16,127 nt of DNA from Muribaculaceae bacterium (GTDB lineage: Bacteria > Bacteroidota > Bacteroidia > Bacteroidales > Muribaculaceae). The number at the start of each line of letters is the position of its first letter. The first letter of the stretch is position 1. The notes under the pieces were generated by a model. It did no database searches. It was not told the DNA's origin and saw only the letters and a program-made list of their open reading frames with translations. Both the position numbers and the translations under genes were made by a program. The stretch is taken from positions 1 through 16,127 of the forward strand of contig JAFZSS010000234.1 of the NCBI GenBank assembly GCA_017619255.1. Direction: 5' to 3'. Shown piece by piece: positions 6,725 through 14,941 of the stretch.

Positions 6725-7567
6725 TTACAGTTCCTCAAAGCGGTTGATCATCTCGCGTACGAGCATCGCCATGATGGGTTGGGCTGCAGCAGCAGCCTTC
6801 TGTACTTCCTCGTGGGATGCCTTCTCGACAGCACCTTCAACACCCAAGTCGGTGATAATCGAGATGCCGAACACCTCAATGTCGCTGTGCCGGGCCACGA
6901 TGACCTCGGGGACAGTGCTCATGCCAACGGCATCACCGCCGATGCGCCAGAAGTAGCGGTACTCAGCCGGCGTCTCAAAGGTCGGGCCTTGTGTGCCCAC
7001 ATACACGCCTTCCATCAAGCGGATGCCTTTCTCCTTGGCAATGTCGCGAGCCATCTGGATCAGGCGGGGGCTATAGGCGTCAACCATGGCAGGGAAGCGG
7101 GGACCTAACTCATCGATGTTCTTGCCGTGGAGCGGATGCTCGGGGAAGACATTGATGTGGTCGGTGATAATCATCAGGTCGCCCACCTTGAAGTCGGGAT
7201 TCATTCCACCCGAAGCGTTGGACACAAACACGGTCTTGATGCCGATGGCTTTCATGACCCTCAGGGGGAAGGTCACCTGCTGCATCGTGTAACCCTCGTA
7301 ATAGTGGAAACGGCCCTGCATCGCCATGATGTATTTGTTACCCAGGGTGCCGAAGATGAGGCGTCCCTTGTGCCCTTGAACCGTCGAGACAGGGAAGTTA
7401 GGAACCTCGCTGTAAGGTATCTCGACCTCGATGTCGATGTGGTCTACCACGGCACCCAGACCGGTTCCTAAGATGATAGCGGTCTTGGGCAGCTTGTTGT
7501 TCACGCGTTTCTTGATGAATTTGCTGGTTTCCTTGATCATTTCCAGCAAGTTGGTTTCATTAGCCAT
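6725..7567 (-). CDS. punA: Purine-nucleoside phosphorylase, trimeric (class I) type
   Basis: A 280-residue phosphorylase splitting purine nucleosides with phosphate into base and ribose-1-phosphate, in purine salvage. ILGTGLGAV (32-40) and QGRFHYYEGY (84-93) form the phosphate and ribose sites, NASGGMNP (117-124) lines the base pocket, and GPTFETPAE (194-202) supplies Glu198, the equivalent of human PNP Glu201 that contacts purine N1. VGMSTVPEVIVARH (214-227) is the family signature. The base-contacting residue after it, in SIITDLG, is Asp240, where human PNP has Asn243. In this family Asp is associated with tolerance of 6-amino purines, so specificity may be wider than hypoxanthine and guanine nucleosides. 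It starts 27 bases after the lpxK stop within the sppA operon. Methylthioadenosine phosphorylase is a relative, but the motifs favour PNP. Confidence 0.92.
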   Translation of the reverse strand: MANETNLLEMIKETSKFIKKRVNNKLPKTAIILGTGLGAVVDHIDIEVEIPYSEVPNFPVSTVQGHKGRLIFGTLGNKYIMAMQGRFHYYEGYTMQQVTFPLRVMKAIGIKTVFVSNASGGMNPDFKVGDLMIITDHINVFPEHPLHGKNIDELGPRFPAMVDAYSPRLIQMARDIAKEKGIRLMEGVYVGTQGPTFETPAEYRYFWRIGGDAVGMSTVPEVIVARHSDIEVFGISIITDLGVEGAVEKASHEEVQKAAAAAQPIMAMLVREMINRFEEL

Positions 7568-7594
7568 AGTAAAGTCCTTTCTATTTTTGATGAA

Positions 7595-8725
7595 TTAGAT
7601 TTGCGATAAATCGTCCTGCTCGTCAATGCTCTTGACCAGATAATCGATGAAGTTGGTACCCTCAAGCTCCAGGAAGCCCACTTTCATGGGGATGTAGAAT
7701 ATGCAGTTGCGCTTGGTGGGCGGGTAGTACGGATTGTTCATGATACGCACCGCGTCTTTCTCGGTGGTGATGATGAATTTACGGCGACCCTCCAGCTTGT
7801 TATACACCTTAAAGATGTCGTTGAAATCACTGCGCGTGAAGAAATGGTGATCGTCGAAGTGCATTACCTTGAGATTAGTGGAGAACTGGCGCAGATAGCG
7901 CACCAGCGGTTTGGGAGTAGCGATGCCGGTGAGGCACAGCACGGCGTCATCATCGTGCAGCCATTGCAGCGAGGTGAGTTGCGGAGATTGGACCGGGAAC
8001 ACCGGGACCGGGTCGGCATAGCGTATGTTGCTGAAGAACAGTCCCTGGTATGGGAACAGACCCAGATTTTTCTTCACCATCCTGATGTCCATCGCGGTGA
8101 TGTCGGTAGGGCACTTGGTCACTACCACGATGTCGCCACGCAGCACATTGCGGGCAGGCTCGCGCAAGGTGCCCAAGGGCATCAATCGGTCTTCGTAGGG
8201 CGGACGGTTGTAGTCCACGAGCACGATGTTCACTTTGGGTTTGACATAGCGGTGCTGGTAACCGTCATCCAACAGGATAAGGTTGATGTCGGGGTCGATG
8301 CGCAGCAGTTCACGGATTCCCTTGCGACGGCTCTCGCACACGGCAAGCGTGATCAGGCCGCTGTACTTGCGGTGAATCTGGTAAGGCTCATCACCGATGT
8401 CGCGCGGCGTCATGTTGTTGCTTGCCAGGATGAATCCCTGGGTCTTGCGTTTGTAGCCACGGCTCAGTACCGCCACATGATAGCGACGGTAAAGCGCTTC
8501 GATGATGTATTCCACATGAGGGGTCTTCCCGGTGCCGCCCACGGTGATATTGCCCACCGAGACCACGGGAACATCAAACTCCTCCTGAGGCAATAGTCCG
8601 ATGTCAAACGCGGTGTTGCGCAACCACACACCGGCGCCGTATCCCCATGAGAACGGCTTTAGCATGGCGTCCATGATGGATTTGCGCTGTTCCTTGTTCA
8701 GTATCTTTGAGAAATCAAAGTTCAT
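7595..8725 (-). CDS. lpxK: Tetraacyldisaccharide 4'-kinase (lipid A synthesis)
   Basis: A 376-residue kinase that phosphorylates the 4' position of the lipid A disaccharide precursor at the cytoplasmic face of the inner membrane. The Walker A motif is VGGTGKTP (62-69) after VVSVGNIT, with LSRGYKRK (88-95), GDEPYQIH (111-118) and the family signature LLDDGYQHR (151-159), all characteristic of LpxK. The amphipathic N-terminal helix is present (residues about 21-45, FSWGYGAGVW). The chosen ATG gives about 17-20 residues more than many homologues; internal ATGs at 8674 and 8665 are alternative starts. It sits between sppA (39-base gap) and punA (27-base gap). Note that Bacteroidales lipid A often loses the 4' phosphate later through a phosphatase, but the kinase is still needed for assembly. 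Confidence 0.94.
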   Translation of the reverse strand: MNFDFSKILNKEQRKSIMDAMLKPFSWGYGAGVWLRNTAFDIGLLPQEEFDVPVVSVGNITVGGTGKTPHVEYIIEALYRRYHVAVLSRGYKRKTQGFILASNNMTPRDIGDEPYQIHRKYSGLITLAVCESRRKGIRELLRIDPDINLILLDDGYQHRYVKPKVNIVLVDYNRPPYEDRLMPLGTLREPARNVLRGDIVVVTKCPTDITAMDIRMVKKNLGLFPYQGLFFSNIRYADPVPVFPVQSPQLTSLQWLHDDDAVLCLTGIATPKPLVRYLRQFSTNLKVMHFDDHHFFTRSDFNDIFKVYNKLEGRRKFIITTEKDAVRIMNNPYYPPTKRNCIFYIPMKVGFLELEGTNFIDYLVKSIDEQDDLSQI

Positions 8726-8764
8726 TGAGGTGCGTAGACCTTAAGCAGTTGATGAAATGAAGGG

Positions 8765-10561
8765 TTAAAACTGGATTTCCTCATAAGGCATCAAGCACAG
8801 GATGTAGTCCCGGCCCAGTATGAGCTGCAGCTGCTTGTGCCAATCATATAACAGACCCATCTCGTTCTGCAGGCGACTCTCGTAACGGGTTACCATGTAC
8901 TTGTCGAGCATTGCCATGAACGGATCCTCGAGGGCGGGGTAGTTCTGGATCTTGGGCTCTTTGCCCATCTCTGCTTTCTTGGCCACCCAGTTGACAGCCT
9001 CGGCAATGCCGCCGAACTCGTCAACCAGACCAATCTGTTTGGCGGTGACAGCGTCCCACACACGACCCTCGGCAATCTGCTTGATGGAGTCTTGGGTCAC
9101 ATGGCGGCCGTCGGCACAGCGCTGGGTGAACAGCTCATAGCCTTGGTTGATCATGTTCTGTAACGCGGCAAGCTGCGCAGGAGTGAGTTTCTTGCCCGTA
9201 GCGCCTATGTCGGCGTTTTCATTGGTTTTAACCGATGCCATGTGCACGCCCAGCTTGTTCTCGATGAGTTCGCTATAGCTGGGAATCATGCCGAAGATGC
9301 CGATAGAGCCGGTAATCGTCGTGCGCTCGGCAAAGATGCGGTCGGCGCAGCATGAGATATAGTAACCTCCTGATGCAGCATAGTCGCCCATGGATACGGC
9401 TACAGGTTTGCCGGCAGCCTTGAAGTCCATCACGGCTTTCCAGATCTGCTCACTGCCAAAGGCGCTTCCGCCGGGAGAATTCACCCTGAATACCATACCC
9501 TTCACATGGTCATCTTTCATGAGGTCGTTGATGGTCTTGCTCAACTTCTCGCTGTTGATGCCCTCTTCCGAAGAGTACAGACTGGTAGAACCGTCAATTT
9601 CACCTACGGCATAGACCACGGCAATGTGGTCTCCGCTCACGCCTGCTTCAAGGTCATCTGACAGGTCTTCGGGGCCAATGAAGTTAAGGTCGTCACCCTT
9701 GTCCACCTTGGTGCGGGCGCGTAACAGGTCTTCCATTTCAGCGCGGTACACCAGTTTATCCACCAGTTTAGCCTGCATGAGCTGGGTGGGCTTGAAAGTG
9801 AAGATCACGCTGTCACACAGTGAGTTCAGCGCATCAGACTGCAGCTTGCGGTCCACAGCGATGCTGTCACGGATTTCATTCCAGATGGAACCTATGTAGT
9901 GCTCTTGTTGCAGGCGGTTGGCCTCACTCATGTCCTCAAGCATGTAAGGCTCGACGGCGCTCTTGAATGTGCCTACTCTCACCACTTGCATTTCAACACC
10001 CACCTTGTCGAGCAGTTTCTTCATGTATGGCGTCACCGCTGCCATGCCGTGCAGGTCAACAGCACCCACAGGATTCAGGTAGATGCTGTCCGCAACACTG
10101 GCAAGGTAATAGTCTGACTGATTGATGCCCTCATAACCATAGGCTACAATCCATTTGCCGCTTTTCTTGAAACTTTTAAGCGCGCGACGCATGGTTTCCA
10201 ATGTCGCGGGAGCGGCGCTCACGCCGTTACACTCGATATATATGCCTTCAACCTTATCGTTCTTGGCTGCATTCTCGATAGCTGACACCAGTGTGTTAAG
10301 CCCCAGCTTGTTGGGCATGCCGTTGTTGCTCAGCATGGCGAACATGTCCAGGACTTCTTCACTGCCGCGTTCATCGATAGTGGCGTCCAAGTCAATCTTC
10401 AGGATGGAATGATCGGTGACCAATACTTTCTTGGCCTTGGCTGTGCCCATCGATCCCATAATGGCAAAACTCATGATCATTGCGGCAAACATGAAAAACA
10501 GGAATGCCAGGAATGCGCCGACAAATGAGCCGCACACGATAAGGATAAATTTCTTCATCAT
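8765..10561 (-). CDS. sppA: Signal peptide peptidase SppA, 67-kDa type
   Basis: A 598-residue membrane-bound serine protease (S49) that degrades cleaved signal peptides. It is the long form with two tandem S49 domains. A membrane anchor covers residues about 5-36. The N-terminal domain supplies the general base Lys200 in VGTFKSAVEPYM, and the C-terminal domain the nucleophile Ser397 in MGDYAASGGYYIS, the same split dyad as in E. coli SppA (Lys209/Ser409). VNSPGGSAFGSEQIW (360-374) and TGSIGIFGMIPSY (417-429) line the active site. The ATG pair at 10561 and 10558 gives MMKK or MKK. It opens the operon with lpxK, punA and thiL; a TACCTTTG promoter lies 103 bases upstream of the start codon, leaving a leader of roughly 100 nt. 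Complete and apparently functional. Confidence 0.95.
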   Translation of the reverse strand: MMKKFILIVCGSFVGAFLAFLFFMFAAMIMSFAIMGSMGTAKAKKVLVTDHSILKIDLDATIDERGSEEVLDMFAMLSNNGMPNKLGLNTLVSAIENAAKNDKVEGIYIECNGVSAAPATLETMRRALKSFKKSGKWIVAYGYEGINQSDYYLASVADSIYLNPVGAVDLHGMAAVTPYMKKLLDKVGVEMQVVRVGTFKSAVEPYMLEDMSEANRLQQEHYIGSIWNEIRDSIAVDRKLQSDALNSLCDSVIFTFKPTQLMQAKLVDKLVYRAEMEDLLRARTKVDKGDDLNFIGPEDLSDDLEAGVSGDHIAVVYAVGEIDGSTSLYSSEEGINSEKLSKTINDLMKDDHVKGMVFRVNSPGGSAFGSEQIWKAVMDFKAAGKPVAVSMGDYAASGGYYISCCADRIFAERTTITGSIGIFGMIPSYSELIENKLGVHMASVKTNENADIGATGKKLTPAQLAALQNMINQGYELFTQRCADGRHVTQDSIKQIAEGRVWDAVTAKQIGLVDEFGGIAEAVNWVAKKAEMGKEPKIQNYPALEDPFMAMLDKYMVTRYESRLQNEMGLLYDWHKQLQLILGRDYILCLMPYEEIQF

Positions 10562-10664
10562 AATAGTATAGTGTTTTTGGTGTTTATTGTCGTAATAGGT
10601 TTAATATCAACTGGTTAATGCTATACCCTAAAAGAGCACAGCAGGAGTTTATAGCTCTAACCTA

Positions 10665-10698
10665 CAAAGGTAACACCTTTTTGCGACAAAGAATCAAA
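10665..10698 (-). promoter_or_regulatory. Promoter of the sppA-lpxK-punA-thiL operon
   Basis: On the minus strand TACCTTTG (10672-10665) matches the Bacteroidetes -7 element exactly. TTTG at 10698-10695 can serve as the -33 box with a 22-base spacer, one more than usual. The -33 box overlaps the TGA stop of the upstream CPBP gene (10696-10694). The implied 5' leader to the sppA ATG is about 100 nt. Confidence 0.6.
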
Positions 10699-11563
10699 TT
10701 TGCCGCTTTTTTTCTGAATTTCTGAAATATCTTCCTGCACACACGGCAAGGGCGATGCTGAGGGCGATGCTGCATAGGGCAAGCCACGGGAATTGGCCCT
10801 CGGCCGGCAGGCCCAGCGTGTCACCCATGTCCTTGGCAACGACGTCCTTGTTGGCGAGGTAGCTCATAAAGACAACTGTGCTGTTGTTGAGGGTGTGCGC
10901 GATGATGGGAACCCACAGGCTGCGGCTCCACACCAACAAGTAACCTAACCAGGCACCAAGCATCATGCGGGGGATGAAGCCGTAAAACTGCATGTGGAAC
11001 GCGCTGAAGATCAAGGCGACAAACCATATCACAAAGTGAATGTTCAACCGGCTGTCCTGCATGGTGCGTTGTATCGCCCCGCGGAACAGGATTTCCTCAC
11101 TCAGGCCTGCCATGAATCCTACAACAAACACGGTGATCAGCAGCATGCCCACACTGTGGATGTCGAGCAGTTGCTTGGTGGACTCGTCGGCGAGGTCTTC
11201 AGACGCTTTCATCCAGTTCTCGACACCGCTCATCCATGACGGTAGTTTCATACCCGCGTTAAAGTCTACCAGCCAATTCATGGCAGGAAGGGAAACGAGA
11301 TAAAACAGGACCACAATCAGTATCCACTTCCAGCCGGGAGCACTGTCCAGACACATGGCATGCAATGGCCTGCGGTAGAAGATAGCCATTGCGGCAACTG
11401 CGGGCAAGATGAACGCTAGCACATCCTGTAGTGTGAGGGCGGCAAGCAGTCCCATGTCAGGCATCAGATAGGCCACCAGAGTAGCCACAATCAACCCGAT
11501 AGCCATTAGGGACAAGAGCACCAGCATGCGCGTGCTCAACTTCATGTTTGTCTTTCTTTCCAT
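10694..11563 (-). CDS. CPBP-family intramembrane glutamic endopeptidase
   Basis: A 289-residue polytopic membrane protein of the CPBP (CAAX protease and bacteriocin-processing, PF02517) family. The three conserved motifs are present: EEILFR (Glu156, Glu157, Arg161), FSAFH (Phe186 and His190), and HTLNN (His223 with Asn227). These residues form the intramembrane active site in family members. Hydrophobic spans lie at about 11-33, 42-64, 79-100, 138-154, 175-190, 198-212 and 258-278. The start at 11563 gives MERKTN; an internal ATG at 11545 (MKLSTRM) is equally plausible. The gene diverges from the DUF4251 gene. The family includes prenyl-protein proteases, bacteriocin self-immunity proteins and regulators, and nothing here (no bacteriocin or prenyltransferase) says which applies. 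It may be transcribed into sppA, as no T-rich terminator separates them. Confidence 0.9.
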   Translation of the reverse strand: MERKTNMKLSTRMLVLLSLMAIGLIVATLVAYLMPDMGLLAALTLQDVLAFILPAVAAMAIFYRRPLHAMCLDSAPGWKWILIVVLFYLVSLPAMNWLVDFNAGMKLPSWMSGVENWMKASEDLADESTKQLLDIHSVGMLLITVFVVGFMAGLSEEILFRGAIQRTMQDSRLNIHFVIWFVALIFSAFHMQFYGFIPRMMLGAWLGYLLVWSRSLWVPIIAHTLNNSTVVFMSYLANKDVVAKDMGDTLGLPAEGQFPWLALCSIALSIALAVCAGRYFRNSEKKRQI

Positions 11564-11588
11564 GAGTGGTTCATTGTTTTTTACACCG

Positions 11589-11596
11589 CAAAATTA
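11589..11596 (-). promoter_or_regulatory. Bacteroidetes-type -7 element for the CPBP gene
   Basis: The minus strand reads TAATTTTG, matching TAnnTTTG, 25 bases before the ATG at 11563. I find no TTTG at the -33 position, so this is supported only by one box and its location. Confidence 0.45.
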
Positions 11597-11651
11597 AACA
11601 TTTTTAAAAGAAAAGTGTCTAAATGATAGACAATAAATAAACCTCGAGATT

Positions 11652-12260
11652 ATGACAAAGAAATTATTAATTGCAGTTACCGTGGCGTTGGTCTGTGGTT
11701 TTTGTGCCACTGCTCAGACCAACGAGGAAATTGATATAGAAACCAGTGATGTGCAGTTGCAGATGATCACGCCTGCCGAGCCGATAAAGGAATCCAAAAA
11801 GGAAATCAAGGAGCGTGAAAAGAAGATGCGGGAGCTCAATGACGACATTGCTTTCGCCAAGGCTTCCAACTCTTTGAGGCGTGGCTACTTTGTGTTGATC
11901 GCCAACACCATCCAGTTTGGCAACATGGGTTATCGCCGATATGATATCAACAGCAATTCCAACTTTATTCTTGTCCAGGGTGATGACGGTATTTTCCAGT
12001 TTGCCCTGAATAGATCTAATGGAGGAGCTAACGGCATCGGCGGAGCGACTCATAGAGGAACGGTGAGGGACAAGCGCATTAAGTATGACGACAACGGCGA
12101 TGTTCATTTTGAATACAAGCTTATCAGCGGCAAGACTAACGCCTATATCTACATCACATTGTTCCACAACAGCAATCAGGCCGTGGCACGCATCACGGGC
12201 GGCACTCCCATCACCGTTTACGGTGAGATTCTCCCGTATCGTGACAAAGACCACAGGTGA
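11652..12260 (+). CDS. Secreted DUF4251-family protein
   Basis: A 202-residue exported protein. Residues 1-21 are a signal peptide (Lys-rich start, hydrophobic core, ATA|Q cleavage region). Residues about 45-70 are a highly charged Lys/Glu helix. The rest matches the DUF4251 pattern seen in Bacteroidetes: YFVLIANTIQF, then SNSNFILVQGDDGIFQFAL, the glycine-rich GANGIGGATHRGTV, a beta-rich middle, and ITVYGEILPY near the end. The family is abundant in Bacteroidales and has no known enzymatic role; a beta-rich periplasmic or surface protein is likely. It is transcribed alone: divergent from the CPBP gene and followed by a terminator at 12334-12378. No clear TAnnTTTG element is visible in its short upstream region. 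The family call is from recall of the motif pattern. Confidence 0.82.
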   Translation: MTKKLLIAVTVALVCGFCATAQTNEEIDIETSDVQLQMITPAEPIKESKKEIKEREKKMRELNDDIAFAKASNSLRRGYFVLIANTIQFGNMGYRRYDINSNSNFILVQGDDGIFQFALNRSNGGANGIGGATHRGTVRDKRIKYDDNGDVHFEYKLISGKTNAYIYITLFHNSNQAVARITGGTPITVYGEILPYRDKDHR

Positions 12261-12333
12261 CCTGACTAATGTATAACGATAGAGAATTTTATAAGCGGTA
12301 ATAGATGAATGCTCCTTGTGAGCGATGATCCGT

Positions 12334-12378
12334 GCGCTCCGCGAGACCTTGCTGGGAAACTCATGCGGAGCGCTTTTT
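12334..12378 (+). terminator. Rho-independent terminator after the DUF4251 gene
   Basis: GCGCTCCGC (12334-12342) and GCGGAGCGC (12365-12373) form a perfect 9-bp GC-rich stem followed by TTTTT (12374-12378). The loop is long at 22 bases, with GAG and CTC able to pair inside it. It insulates feoAB, whose promoter lies about 80 bases downstream. Confidence 0.8.
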
Positions 12379-12458
12379 CTGTCTGACGGCATTCCTTTGG
12401 ACCTGAATATCCCTAAAAATGGGGAGAATTTTTAATCTAAAAACCTCAAAAAATGGGA

Positions 12459-12489
12459 TTGTGTGTCTTGTCGACAGGTTATATTTTTG
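12459..12489 (+). promoter_or_regulatory. Promoter of feoAB with a palindrome in its spacer
   Basis: TTG (12459-12461) and TATTTTTG (12482-12489) match the Bacteroidetes -33 and -7 elements with a 20-base spacer. The spacer contains the 8-base palindrome TGTCGACA (12469-12476), a possible operator. Transcription would begin about 12495, giving a leader of about 20 nt to the ATG at 12517. Confidence 0.65.
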
Positions 12490-12516
12490 CATCGTGAAAT
12501 AATCTGCATACACGAC

Positions 12517-14889
12517 ATGAGTAAAGACCAAAATAAAAATAACATCACTCGACTGCTTGATAACGAACCCGTGGGGATGACCGTGCAGGTTGTGCGCGTG
12601 ATGGGCGATGGCGCCTTCAGGCAGCGACTGCTGGAAATGGGGTTCGTGCGCGGTGCCCAGGTGACCGTGCTCAAGAACGCCCCGCTTAAGGACCCGGTTG
12701 AGTATATGATCATGGGATCGCACATCTCGCTGCGCCACAGCGAGGCAGCACAGGTCGAGGTGACGGACAAGGATGCCGAGTTCTGTGACATGGAAGACGC
12801 TTTCAACGGTATCATTGAGACCACGGTGGCTGGTGTTGACCCCATGGCCGACAATGTGCTGCGCATTGCCCTGATCGGCAACCCCAACTGCGGCAAGACA
12901 TCGTTGTTCAACAGTGTGACGGGTGCTAAAGAGAAGGTGGGCAATTACGGTGGCGTGACAGTGGACAGCAAGGAAGGATGGTTCACTATTGACGGTCGCA
13001 AAGTGCAACTGGTGGACCTGCCGGGCACCTACTCGCTGACCGAATACACACCCGAGGAAATGTATGTTCGCACCTATATCCGCGACAACCACCCTGATGC
13101 CATACTCAATATTGTGGATGCCGGCAACCTGGAGCGCAATCTGTATCTGACCACTCAAATCATGGATATGAACATCCCCATGGTGGTGGCCCTGAACATG
13201 TGGGATGAACTGGAGAAAAGTGGTGACCATCTTGATATTGAGATGATGAGTCGCCTGCTGGGAGCAAGGATGATACCGGTGACCGCCTATAACGGATACG
13301 GGGTGAAAGAAGTGTTGAAGGCTGCTATGGATGCCATCGACGAGAGCGAGCAGGAGACGATGCATCATAATGTGAACTACGGCGCGCTCATTGAGGACTG
13401 CCTCAGGGAATTGGCACCGATGTGTCCCGAGCTGGACCGATATACCGTGCTCAAAATCATCGAGAATGACCAGCATGCCATTGGCCTGCTTGAAGGAAAC
13501 GACAATGCTGAGCAAGTCAAGGCCAGGGCCGCAGAGATGCGCCAACGCATCGAGCGGGACTATAATGACGACATTGTGAGCATTATCACCGACTTGAAAT
13601 ACGGCTTTGTGCGTGGAGCACTTGCCGAAGCCCTTACACCCAACCCCGACCGCGCCACAGGCGACACCAAGCCAGGCTATTCTCTGGACCGCTTGTTGAC
13701 CAACCGCTGGCTCGCGTTGCCGCTGTTGCTGGTGTTGATGTGGCTGATGTTTGAAGCGACTTTCACCCTCGGTGCCTATCCACAGGGGTGGATAGAGCAA
13801 TGCGTCGGTTGGGTAGGAGAGTGGATCGGCTCGACGATGCCCGACGGAATCCTCAAGGATTTGATTGTTGACGGTATTATCGGCGGTGTGGGCGGCGTGC
13901 TTGTTTTCCTGCCGCAGATTCTGATTCTCTTCTTCTTTATCTCGTTGCTGGAGGACAGCGGCTACATGGCACGCGCGGCATTTATTGTGGACCGCATCAT
14001 GCACCGCGTGGGGCTGCATGGCAAGTCATTCATTCCTTACCTGATTGGCTTCGGCTGCGGAGTGCCAGCTATCATGGCGACGCGCACGCTGGAAAACCGC
14101 CGCGACCGTTTGGTGACAATCCTCACCATCCCGTTCATGTCATGCTCGGCCCGCCTGCCGGCCTACTTGCTGCTGGTGGCTGCTTTTTTCACCGCTAACC
14201 AGGGACTCATTTTGATGAGTATCTATCTGGTGGGTATCCTGGTGGCTGCACTCACAGCCATCATGATGAGCAAAACCTTCCTCAAGCATGACAAGACGCA
14301 GTTTGTGATGGAGTTGCCGCCATACCGCAAACCCACCGCCCGCAACGCTACGCTTCACATGTGGAGCAAAGGCAAGCAGTACCTGCAGAAGATGGCGACC
14401 ATCATTCTCGCTGCTTCGATTATCGTGTGGGCATTAGGTTATTTCCCACGCCATGAGGGCCAGACCCCGCAAGAGCAGATTGAGAATTCCTTCATGGGAC
14501 AGATGGGTAAGGCCATTGAGCCCGCCGTCGCTCCATTGGGCTTTAACTGGCAGATGGGTGTGAGCGTGCTCACTGGCGCTGCAGCCAAGGAGATCGTCGT
14601 TTCCACGATGGGCGTGCTCTATACGGGCGAGGCCGATGCCGACGAGGAATCGGCATCGTTGAAAGAGAAACTGCAGACCGCCACTAACGAGGACGGCACC
14701 AATGTCTTCAATCCGGTTGTTGCCTATTCGTTCATGTTGTTTATCCTGCTCTATTTCCCGTGCATCGCCGCACTCGCCGCCATCAAGCGTGAGGCAGGCT
14801 GGAAATGGGTCGCCTTTGAGGTGGTTTATACCACAGGCATAGCCTGGTTCGTGTCGTTCATCTTCTATCAGATTGCCATAAGACTATAG
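12517..14889 (+). CDS. feoB: Fused FeoA-FeoB ferrous iron transporter
   Basis: A 790-residue fusion that imports Fe(II) across the inner membrane. Residues about 15-83 are a FeoA (SH3-like) domain, beginning EPVGMTVQVV. A G-protein domain follows: G1 GNPNCGKT (121-128), G2 Thr148 in GGVTVD, G3 DLPG (167-170), G4 NMWD (227-230), G5-like TAYNGYG (256-262). A helical regulatory region (about 265-390) leads to the membrane domain from about 395, with the two gate motifs GFGCGVPAIM (511-520) and PFMSCSARLPAY (539-550). Residues 704-730 form a hydrophilic loop. The FeoA-FeoB fusion is usual in Bacteroidetes. A GTG further upstream (12463) is in frame but lies inside the promoter, so the ATG at 12517 is preferred. 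Complete, with a bidirectional hairpin 21 bases after the stop. No Fur-like box was recognised. Confidence 0.96.
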   Translation: MSKDQNKNNITRLLDNEPVGMTVQVVRVMGDGAFRQRLLEMGFVRGAQVTVLKNAPLKDPVEYMIMGSHISLRHSEAAQVEVTDKDAEFCDMEDAFNGIIETTVAGVDPMADNVLRIALIGNPNCGKTSLFNSVTGAKEKVGNYGGVTVDSKEGWFTIDGRKVQLVDLPGTYSLTEYTPEEMYVRTYIRDNHPDAILNIVDAGNLERNLYLTTQIMDMNIPMVVALNMWDELEKSGDHLDIEMMSRLLGARMIPVTAYNGYGVKEVLKAAMDAIDESEQETMHHNVNYGALIEDCLRELAPMCPELDRYTVLKIIENDQHAIGLLEGNDNAEQVKARAAEMRQRIERDYNDDIVSIITDLKYGFVRGALAEALTPNPDRATGDTKPGYSLDRLLTNRWLALPLLLVLMWLMFEATFTLGAYPQGWIEQCVGWVGEWIGSTMPDGILKDLIVDGIIGGVGGVLVFLPQILILFFFISLLEDSGYMARAAFIVDRIMHRVGLHGKSFIPYLIGFGCGVPAIMATRTLENRRDRLVTILTIPFMSCSARLPAYLLLVAAFFTANQGLILMSIYLVGILVAALTAIMMSKTFLKHDKTQFVMELPPYRKPTARNATLHMWSKGKQYLQKMATIILAASIIVWALGYFPRHEGQTPQEQIENSFMGQMGKAIEPAVAPLGFNWQMGVSVLTGAAAKEIVVSTMGVLYTGEADADEESASLKEKLQTATNEDGTNVFNPVVAYSFMLFILLYFPCIAALAAIKREAGWKWVAFEVVYTTGIAWFVSFIFYQIAIRL

Positions 14890-14904
14890 CATATGTACTA
14901 TAAT

Positions 14905-14941
14905 AAAAAGCGGTTATCGTACACTTTGGTACGGTAACCGC
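14905..14941. terminator. Shared bidirectional terminator between feoAB and the structured RNA
   Basis: GCGGTTATCGTAC (14910-14922) pairs with GTACGGTAACCGC (14929-14941) over 13 positions with one T-G pair and a six-base loop. On the plus strand only CTTTATG follows, a weak tail for feoAB. On the minus strand TTTTT (14909-14905) follows, a strong tail for a leftward transcript. The hairpin therefore looks built mainly for the minus strand. Confidence 0.85.

Noticed and set aside
10674..10717. GCGACAAA/TTTGCCGC hairpin flanked by T-runs after the CPBP gene
   Set aside because: The long T-run is downstream only on the plus strand, where no gene precedes it, and the stem has an internal mismatch. 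It does not terminate the minus-strand CPBP gene.
12361..14019. 552-codon minus-strand frame opposite feoB
   Set aside because: It is antisense to clearly conserved FeoA and GTPase motifs, and its translation is His/Gln/Val/Ala-rich, typical of a mirror frame.
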